Origin: Pararoseomonas baculiformis
Lineage (GTDB): Bacteria; Pseudomonadota; Alphaproteobacteria; Acetobacterales; Acetobacteraceae
Assembly (NCBI RefSeq): GCF_017813395.1
Contig: NZ_JAGIZB010000003.1
Location: forward strand, 221,306 to 285,305
DNA length: 64,000 nt
Direction of reading: 5' to 3'
Below, in pieces: positions 58,363 through 64,000 of this stretch. The notes under the pieces were generated by a model. That model was given only the letters and a program-made list of their open reading frames with translations. It was not told the DNA's origin and did not search any database. The stretch's first letter is position 1; every line of letters begins with the position of its first letter. A program made the position numbers and the translations under genes.

Positions 58363-59340
58363 CTATTCGCGCGCGATGCCGAGTTCCTCCAGCACCTTGC
58401 GGTTCGCCGTGCTCTCCGCCGCGAACCGCTCCTGGAACTCGGCGCCGGTGGCGTAGCTCGGCACGGAATTCAGCCGCTCCGCCGCTGTGCGGAAGCTCTC
58501 GCTTCCCACCGCCTCGCTGCAGGCGCGCTGCAATACGGCGGCCGCGGCGTCAGGCAGGCCGGCAGGCGCGATCAGCCCGCCGGCGGAGCTGCCCACGATC
58601 GGGTAGCCCGCCTCCGTCACGGTCGGCACGTCCGGCAGGGCGGAAAGGCGGGAGGCGTTGAACACGCCGGCCACCGGAAGCCCGGTTGCGACCGGGATCG
58701 AGGGGCTTTCGACGAAAGCCATGATCTGGCCGCCCAGCGCCGCCTGCGCCATGGGGCCGGCGCCGGTGAAGGGCACGTGCAGCCCGTCGATTCCGGCGGC
58801 GCGCAACAGCCGGGCGACCAGGATGTGCTGCGTGCTGCCCTGCCCGGGCGAGCCATAGACCAGCGCTTCCTTCTTGCCGCGCCCGTAATTCACCATCCCC
58901 GCGATGTCACGGAAGGGCGCGTCCCGCCCGAGGACGAGAACCTGCGGGTTGTCATAGACCAGGCAGAGGAAGCGGAAGCTCTCCAGCTTGTAGGTGACCG
59001 GCACGATATGCGGCTGGGTGGTGAGCGGCGCGTTCGGGGAGAGGGCGATGGTGTAGCCATCCGGGCGTGCACGTGCGAGCTCGGCATCGCCGATCGTCCC
59101 GCTTGCGCCACCCCGGTTCACGATCACCACGCTCTGTCCCAGCGCCTGGGAGAGCGCGGGTTGCAGGGCGCGCGCCATCAGGTCCGTATTGCCGCCGGGC
59201 GGATAGGGAACGATCAGCTGCACCGGGCGGGAGGGATAGCTCTCCTGGGCGAGTGCGGTGCCCGGCAGGGCGAGGACAAGCGGCGCGAGAAGGCCCGCAC
59301 TCCAGCGCCGCATCCGGTCCCAAAGGCTGTTGCCCATCAC
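58363..59340 (-). CDS. Orphan Bug-family substrate-binding protein next to phn operon
   Basis: A 325-residue periplasmic protein with signal peptide (MMGNSLWDRMRRWSAGLLAP onward, cleaved near ALAQ) and mature start ESYPSRPVQLIVPYPPGGNTD. VVIVNRGGASGTIGDAEL and ARPDGYTIAL are Bug-family motifs. A second ATG lies three bases in. No TctA/TctB permease is nearby. It is the third orphan of this family in the window, with only moderate similarity to the other two. Confidence 0.85.
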   Translation of the reverse strand: MMGNSLWDRMRRWSAGLLAPLVLALPGTALAQESYPSRPVQLIVPYPPGGNTDLMARALQPALSQALGQSVVIVNRGGASGTIGDAELARARPDGYTIALSPNAPLTTQPHIVPVTYKLESFRFLCLVYDNPQVLVLGRDAPFRDIAGMVNYGRGKKEALVYGSPGQGSTQHILVARLLRAAGIDGLHVPFTGAGPMAQAALGGQIMAFVESPSIPVATGLPVAGVFNASRLSALPDVPTVTEAGYPIVGSSAGGLIAPAGLPDAAAAVLQRACSEAVGSESFRTAAERLNSVPSYATGAEFQERFAAESTANRKVLEELGIARE

Positions 59341-59410
59341 GTTCCTCCGCTCGATTCCTGGGCTGGAGCCTATGGGTGCCGAACCGATGCCTCAAGCGCG
59401 GCGGGCGGGC

Positions 59411-59884
59411 CTATTCGACAAAGGCGATCCATCGTCCGGCGAGAAGCGCCGCAACCCAGATCATGGCGGATGCGGCGGCCCCTGCCCTCACCCGCGCGGA
59501 GATGCCGCCCCCGGCAAGGGCGCTGCGCCATGAGGCGGCGCGGTGCAGGAGGAGGATATTCGCCAGCCCCGCCAGGATCAGCGCCAGCTTCAGCTGGAAA
59601 GCGGGGTTGGCGAGATAGGCGTCCGGCCGGACGCTGAACAGCAGCGCGCCGGTCAGCAGCGTCAGCGCGAGCCCGATCCCTGCCACGCGCACCAGCACGG
59701 GCCCGATCAGGCCGATCGGCGCCCCGGCAAATGCGCCGAGCAGGCGCAGATCCAGCGCCAGGATAGGGCCCACCAACAACGCGATCCCCAGGATGTGGGA
59801 CGCGTTCGCGAGTGGATAGAGAATGACAGAGCGACGAAGCGCCGCGGCCACCGGGGATTCGGCGAGGAGCTGCACAAGGTCCAA
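59411..59884 (-). CDS. Four-helix membrane protein (DUF6644/DUF2214-like)
   Basis: A 157-residue hydrophobic protein with about four membrane helices (residues about 20-42, 58-82, 95-113 and 133-152). The N-terminal LAESPVAAALRRSVILYPLANASHILGIALLVG is typical of small membrane proteins found beside DUF6152 proteins. Its gene follows that DUF6152-like gene by six bases. Function unknown; a redox or metal-related membrane anchor is possible. Family name from memory. Confidence 0.65.
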   Translation of the reverse strand: MDLVQLLAESPVAAALRRSVILYPLANASHILGIALLVGPILALDLRLLGAFAGAPIGLIGPVLVRVAGIGLALTLLTGALLFSVRPDAYLANPAFQLKLALILAGLANILLLHRAASWRSALAGGGISARVRAGAAASAMIWVAALLAGRWIAFVE

Positions 59885-59890
59885 GCCGGA

Positions 59891-60262
59891 TCAGCCGCCC
59901 TGGATGCGCTCCGGGTAGATGTCGTAGCGCCGGTCCCCGACCGTGACCTGCACGGCCTTCATTCGGCGCTCATTTTGGTTCTGCGAGCGGTTGCCACGTG
60001 CGACGATGCGGTCTCCTGGCCGGGCGACGCCCTCGACGAAGCCGGCGCGGCTTGTCTGGGACGGGTTACCCAGTTCCACAGTCCAGACGCCATCAGGTCC
60101 TTCCACCCGGAGCGTCGGATGGGGGGGCGCGATGCTGACCTCCCGGATCGTGCCGGTCAGCTCCATCTGCTCCGCTTCGGCCCAGCTCCAGCCGTGATGT
60201 GCCTGGGCGCGGCCGGCGCCGAGCAGGACGGCCAAACCGCCGAGAAAGGCGCGCCTGTTCAT
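59891..60262 (-). CDS. DUF6152-like exported protein
   Basis: A 123-residue protein. The signal MNRRAFLGGLAVLLGAGRAQA carries an RR pair typical of Tat or Sec export. The mature start HHGWSWAEAEQMELTGTIREVSIAPPHPTLRVEG matches DUF6152 proteins, small beta-barrel-like (OB-type) periplasmic domains. Function unknown. Paired with the membrane protein six bases downstream. ATG 60262 is chosen because the upstream frame lacks a signal pattern. Confidence 0.75.
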   Translation of the reverse strand: MNRRAFLGGLAVLLGAGRAQAHHGWSWAEAEQMELTGTIREVSIAPPHPTLRVEGPDGVWTVELGNPSQTSRAGFVEGVARPGDRIVARGNRSQNQNERRMKAVQVTVGDRRYDIYPERIQGG

Positions 60263-60454
60263 TGTGATGCTCCCTGCCGATGCGCCGAGGCTTGCGCAGA
60301 AGGGCTGCCTCCGCGACTCACAAAGCGGCGCGCCGGCGTGAAATGCACGGCGTTGTTCCGGCATCCAGAGTATCGCGAGCGAGAGCGGGGCTCTTCGTGC
60401 CAGGCGGTTTGGTGAGAACCTGACGGCAGGCCCGCGCGCGCATCAGCATGCCTG

Positions 60455-60994
60455 CTAGGGCGTCTGCTCACCGGCCGATCGGATCTTCTGCAGGTCCAGG
60501 CTTCCCTTCGCGCCCCATCCCTTGATGTCAGGCGGCACCTCCGGGCGGAAGGCCTCATAAAGGCGGAAGCCAATCCGGTTCAGCTCCTCCGGGGAGAAGC
60601 CCGCGGCAAGCGCCTCCATGGCGCCCCGTGCCTCCGCCAGTCTCGGTCCGAAGGCCCTGGCGAGGTAAGCCCTGGCCGGTTCGGCCGGAACCGGGCGCCC
60701 ATCGCCGGCATCGGCCATGAGCATGCCGCCATCATCCCGTGTCACGGCGATCTCGCGGCCGAGGAGCCGCTGCCGTTCCTCCGCCACGCTCGCCGCGCGC
60801 GGCTCCTCCCGGGCGGATACCTCGTCCAGGCCGAGGCGCCTGGCCTTGGCCCGTGCCGCCGTGCCCGCAACATGGCTGCCGAGGCTGAGCGCTGTGTCCG
60901 GCGGATGGCCAAGGCGCTCCGCGACGATAGCGGCCCAGAGAGTCAGGACCGGGGCGCGGTTGATGCGGATCGTCTTCTCATCCGTGGGTGCCAT
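60455..60994 (-). CDS. Conserved hypothetical protein
   Basis: A 179-residue soluble protein. Near the N-terminus lies KTIRINRAPVLTLWAAIVAERLG (residues about 5-25), a distinctive helical motif; the rest is mostly charged helices with a C-terminal KGWGAKGSLDLQKIRSA. I believe this motif recurs in alphaproteobacterial proteins of unknown role but cannot verify it. It is divergent from the plus-strand gene at 61182. No catalytic motif is visible. Confidence 0.6.
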   Translation of the reverse strand: MAPTDEKTIRINRAPVLTLWAAIVAERLGHPPDTALSLGSHVAGTAARAKARRLGLDEVSAREEPRAASVAEERQRLLGREIAVTRDDGGMLMADAGDGRPVPAEPARAYLARAFGPRLAEARGAMEALAAGFSPEELNRIGFRLYEAFRPEVPPDIKGWGAKGSLDLQKIRSAGEQTP

Positions 60995-61181
60995 CCCGGC
61001 CCGGCTTCCTCTCGCCTGGAACATCGGTGCAGAACGCCGTCTCCGGGCCACGGTAACAGCGCGGCCCCTGGCGGGCAGCGATGGCAGCGGGGGTGCAGAA
61101 CCAGCGCTGCCCCGGGCCGCCCGCCGGGCCAGCCATGAAACGCCCGGCCCGGAGGGGCGCTAGAGGAGGACCGTTCCACCA

Positions 61182-61778
61182 ATGCGGGATCTCCGTTGCA
61201 TGCCCAGCGCGTCCGACCTGAAGCTTTTTGATGCCCTGGCCACGGTGAGCCGCGCCTTTGCCGAAGGGCGGCTGGTGCCCGCCGGGGATGATGGCGACGT
61301 GCCGGCCGAAGCCGCGCCGGCGGCCGGAATGCTCCAGGCGATGGATGAGGAAAGCCGGGCCGTGCTTGGCGAAGCCGCGCTGGCCGCCGCCTATGGCGCC
61401 TTCGCGGCGGATGGCGGGGAAGCCGGCGCCATGCACATGCTGGTCGGCGCCATCGGGCTCATGGCGGCCTCTGCGGGAGAAGATGTGGATCCGCCCGAGG
61501 ACATCCTTTCGGTGCTGGCGGATGGCGAGCGCGTGGAGGCAGAGATCGACCAGGCGGGGGAAGCCGTCGATGCCGAATTCGGTCGCGATGCCTCCGCCGA
61601 GCAGCTGGCCGCCGCCCTCGAATCCCGCATCCTCGGCACCGCCATCACCTGGGCCGGCTGCACCCTTCCAGATGGGCAGGAGGGGCAGGCCGCGATCCGG
61701 CTGCGCGCGGCACGCCTCCTCACCCGGCTCGCCGCCGGGTTGATGAGCATGAACGCCGTCGACCAGGCCAGCGCCTGA
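61182..61778 (+). CDS. Hypothetical acidic Ala-rich protein
   Basis: A 198-residue acidic helical protein, rich in Ala, Glu and Leu. SDLKLFDALATVSRAFAEG (residues about 10-28) and LTRLAAGLMSMNAVDQ at the end are likely helices. Two Cys are absent from any metal motif. ATG 61182 has GAGGAGG 12 bases upstream, while ATG 61200 is an alternative. No family was recognised. A small hairpin follows the gene, so it is probably monocistronic. Confidence 0.6.
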   Translation: MRDLRCMPSASDLKLFDALATVSRAFAEGRLVPAGDDGDVPAEAAPAAGMLQAMDEESRAVLGEAALAAAYGAFAADGGEAGAMHMLVGAIGLMAASAGEDVDPPEDILSVLADGERVEAEIDQAGEAVDAEFGRDASAEQLAAALESRILGTAITWAGCTLPDGQEGQAAIRLRAARLLTRLAAGLMSMNAVDQASA

Positions 61779-61786
61779 GAGACAGG

Positions 61787-61805
61787 CGCCCCGATCATCG
61801 GGGCG
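61787..61805 (+). terminator. Hairpin after the gene at 61182
   Basis: CGCCCCGA (61787-61794) and TCGGGGCG (61798-61805) pair perfectly over 8 bp with a TCA loop, 9 bases past the stop codon. It is followed by a 12-base palindrome (GCCAGGCCTGGC) and a run of nine G (61818-61826). Confidence 0.45.
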
Positions 61806-61871
61806 GCCAGGCCTGGCGGGGGGGGGCGCCCCTTGCGGGGTGCGCATGCCCGGTGTTGTCTCAAGTCCGAC

Positions 61872-63161
61872 ATGACCGCGCTGCCTCCCTCGCTCTACGC
61901 CGATGTCACGCCGGCCGGCCCCGGGGCGGCGCCGCTGCGGCCCGGCGCGACGGCGGAGGTGGCGGTGATCGGCGGCGGCTTCACCGGCCTGTCGGTGGCG
62001 CTGCATCTTGCCGAGGCCGGACGGGATGTGGCGCTGCTCGAAGCCCATGAGCCGGGCTGGGGCGCCTCCGGCCGCAATGGCGGGCAGGTTAATCCGGGGC
62101 TCAAGCTCGATCCGGACGCGATCGAGGCGCGGTTCGGCCCCGCCACGGGCGCGGCGTTGATCGAACTCTCCTATGGCGCCCCGCAGGCATTGTTCGACAC
62201 GATCGCCAGGCACCAGATCCGGTGCGATGCGCGGCAGCAGGGCACGCTCCGCGCCGCGCGTGGGGACGTGGCCGCCAGGGCTGTCCATGAGAGCGCCACG
62301 CAATGCATCACGCGCGGCATGCCGGTGGAATGGCTTGACCGGGCGGCGATGCGCAGCCTCACCGGAAGCTCCGAATATGCGGGCGGCCTCATCGACCGGC
62401 GCGGCGGTGACGTGAACCCGCTCGCCCTCGCCCGCGGGCTGGCTCGGGCGGCAGCGAATGCCGGGGCTCGCCTGCACTTCCCCGCGCGCGCCACGGGGCT
62501 GCGGCGGGAGGGAGGCGCCTGGCACGTGCAGACGGAGAACGGCGACGTGCTCCGAGCGGAGCAGGTGGTGCTCGGCACGAACGGGTACAGCGATGGGCTC
62601 TGGCCGGGCTTGTCACGCAGCGTCGTGCCCGTCTTCTCCTCGATCGTCGCGACGAAGCCCCTGCCGGACGCCCTGGCCGCCGCCGTGCTGCCGCAGCGCT
62701 GCTCCGCCTATGAGGCGGGGATCGTGACGATGTACTACCGGGTGGATCAGGAGAACCGGCTGGTCCTGGGCGGGCGCGGGCCGCAGCGCGCGATCCGCTC
62801 CCCGGACCAGGTCCGCTACCTCATCCACCATGCGGAGCGGCTCTGGCCCGGCCTGCGGGGCACGGCCGAGTGGACCCATGGCTGGAACGGCCAGCTGGCG
62901 ATGACCGCCGATCACCTGCCGCATGTTCACCGCCCCGCGCCGGGCCTGGTTGCCATGCTGGGCTATAATGGCCGCGGCGTCGCGCTGGCCAATGCGCTGG
63001 GCAAGGCCCTGGCGCGGGAGTTGTCCGGCGGGGACCCGGTTCCACAGCCGGACCAGCCCATCCGCGCCATCCCCTTCCAGCGCTTCTGGCGCCTGGGTGT
63101 GACAGCAGGGATGCTGGCCGGGCGCGCGCGTGACGCGATCGACCGTCGCGGCCAGGCGTGA
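61872..63161 (+). CDS. FAD-dependent amino/amine oxidase (DAO family, PuuB-like)
   Basis: A 429-residue flavoenzyme. The dinucleotide-binding VAVIGGGFTGLSVALHLAEAG (residues about 30-50) is followed by GASGRNGGQVNPG (about 70-82), a motif of gamma-glutamylputrescine and related amine oxidases. GWNGQLAMTADHLPHV (about 335) and GYNGRGVALANALG (about 362) complete the DAO pattern. It oxidises a primary or secondary amine to an imine with H2O2 as product; the substrate is unknown. No puu genes flank it. ATG 61872 is chosen; upstream codons do not fit the family. Confidence 0.85.
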   Translation: MTALPPSLYADVTPAGPGAAPLRPGATAEVAVIGGGFTGLSVALHLAEAGRDVALLEAHEPGWGASGRNGGQVNPGLKLDPDAIEARFGPATGAALIELSYGAPQALFDTIARHQIRCDARQQGTLRAARGDVAARAVHESATQCITRGMPVEWLDRAAMRSLTGSSEYAGGLIDRRGGDVNPLALARGLARAAANAGARLHFPARATGLRREGGAWHVQTENGDVLRAEQVVLGTNGYSDGLWPGLSRSVVPVFSSIVATKPLPDALAAAVLPQRCSAYEAGIVTMYYRVDQENRLVLGGRGPQRAIRSPDQVRYLIHHAERLWPGLRGTAEWTHGWNGQLAMTADHLPHVHRPAPGLVAMLGYNGRGVALANALGKALARELSGGDPVPQPDQPIRAIPFQRFWRLGVTAGMLAGRARDAIDRRGQA

Positions 63162-63888
63162 TCCGGCCGGGCCGGTGCGGCCCGGACCGTCGGCCATGAT
63201 CGCCTGAAGCCTGGACCGCACGGCGCGGGGAAGGGCCTGTGGCTCCTTCAACGTGGCCCCGTGCTCACCAAGCCGGATTGCGATCGCTGCCGATCGGGAG
63301 GTTCCGTCCTGATGGGTGCGGGAGAGTGGAGTGGGTCGGTGCGATGACCTGTCCGGTCACTGGATACGAACCGCCCTGGCAGCCAGCCAGCTACCACCCA
63401 CGTAGCGGCCGAGAAGCCGCAACCGCGGGTTGTTCTTTTCCCCGGATTTACGTGTTTTTAACCCTGTGCGCCTTCGAAGCAGCGGTAATAGGAATGCACG
63501 GGCACCATTCGAGTGCGACTTCCTGAACAAAGCTCCGCAGCATTCTTGCCTGTTTCTGAGAGCAGCAAGGCAGGAACAGAGCGAGTTGCGAGCCCAAGAG
63601 CCTTCCGCAAACGCTGTGGACATGTACACGCCGCGTCAATCATTGTGGTTTCGAAGTATTCAGCCCCCTTACGAACTGGCGGCACGCGTGGTTCATAAAA
63701 TCTAACCTTCTCCGCACTTCGGGATGTGAGCCGGCTCGGCAGCGGAACTTTGACCGCCCAGCTGCCCCCGCATGCATTTTGTCACAAATACTTGATGCTT
63801 TCCGGAGCATCTTCCGCTAACGAGCCGCAGCACGGCCGGTAGCCAGTATGGTCACAGGCCTCGCCTGATTCCTGAGCAGGAGCATTGG
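63162..63888. other. Gene-poor stretch with lower GC content
   Basis: In 727 bases there is no convincing gene. From about 63420 to 63720 the G+C content is roughly 53% by count, against about 70% elsewhere. Short frames here lack similarity and codon bias. A 6-bp hairpin (GATGCT/AGCATC, 63794-63811) precedes the next gene. The composition suggests acquired DNA or a regulatory region linked to the secretion gene at 63889. Confidence 0.55.
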
Positions 63889-64000
63889 ATGGTACCGCCG
63901 CGGCTGAATGCGCTTGAGAGTGCTTTGTCGGGGTGCCGGGTTCAGTTTGGTGCCGTTGGTGTGTTCAGCCTTGTGGTGAACCTGCTGCAGCTGACGGTAT
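63889..64000 (+). CDS. Type I secretion ABC transporter, N-terminal fragment (cut by window edge)
   Basis: A frame opens at ATG 63889 behind GCAGGAGC and runs off the window. The visible 37 residues include LNALESALSGCR and FGAVGVFSLVVNLLQLTV. The latter matches the start of the first membrane helix in type I secretion permease/ATPases of the PrtD kind (F.AVG.FSL.VNLL.LT). The codon usage has more T in third positions than its neighbours. If confirmed, it would export a large RTX-type protein. Confidence 0.6.
   Translation, partial: MVPPRLNALESALSGCRVQFGAVGVFSLVVNLLQLTV

Noticed and set aside
63430..63705. 91-codon frame in the low-GC stretch
   Set aside because: Starts without a ribosome binding site, shows no codon bias or similarity, and overlaps other frames of the same size on both strands.
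63357..63888. Insertion-sequence remnant in the low-GC stretch
   Set aside because: No terminal inverted repeats, target duplications or transposase-like residues were found.

Overview
The window reads as chromosome of a high-GC (about 70% G+C by eye) alphaproteobacterium, most likely Roseomonas or a close relative in the Acetobacteraceae. The grounds are strong G/C third-position bias, several orphan Bug-type (tripartite tricarboxylate) binding proteins, a DUF6212-like protein, and tight alphaproteobacterial blocks such as rpmI-rplT-pheS-pheT. The family assignment rests on remembered gene content, not on a search. About 60 genes fill nearly all of the sequence. No rRNA, tRNA, CRISPR array or intact insertion sequence was seen.

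Left third (1-27757). A partial gene and a large Pro/Ala-rich protein are followed, across a shared hairpin, by a 3-oxoadipyl-CoA-type thiolase on the minus strand. Next come a glycerol-3-phosphate importer (ugpBAEC), a TPR-glycosyltransferase, small proteins and a Nudix hydrolase. A minus-strand housekeeping operon follows: metallophosphoesterase, kinase-USP fusion, dCMP-type deaminase, dapF, ftsY, creatininase. Divergent from it is rpmI-rplT-pheS-pheT. Then come an AhpD-like enzyme, a K+ channel with a zinc-ribbon tail, lepA, a Bug protein and a single-domain response regulator.

Middle (27825-46753). Xanthine-dehydrogenase-type subunits (xdhA, xdhB) precede a leucine-catabolic operon (isovaleryl-CoA dehydrogenase and both methylcrotonyl-CoA carboxylase subunits). 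An AsmA-like protein, a small secreted protein and YjbQ lie on the minus strand. A sugar-acid operon follows: IlvD/Edd dehydratase, LacI regulator, KDG kinase, KDPG aldolase and mannonate dehydratase. It would send aldonates through 2-keto-3-deoxygluconate to pyruvate and glyceraldehyde 3-phosphate. A palindrome near its predicted start site is a candidate LacI operator, and a second Bug protein ends the region.

Right third (46797-64000). A phosphonate system is laid out as two converging operons: the importer phnC-phnD-phnE-phnE on the plus strand and the C-P lyase operon phnF-M-G-H-I-J-K-L-N on the minus strand. Both promoters carry 11-bp-spaced repeats resembling Pho boxes, so both arms are probably controlled by PhoB. 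A glutamine amidotransferase, a third Bug protein, a membrane protein/DUF6152 pair, two unknown proteins and an amino-oxidase-like flavoprotein follow. The last 840 bases contain a gene-poor stretch near 53% G+C, then the start of a probable type I secretion ABC transporter cut by the window edge.

Most interesting signals: the two Pho-box arrays, including one whose -10 box implies a leaderless phnF; near-identical hairpins just after two binding-protein genes; an insertion in PheT; the kinase-USP and channel-zinc-ribbon architectures; and the operator arrangement of the sugar-acid operon.
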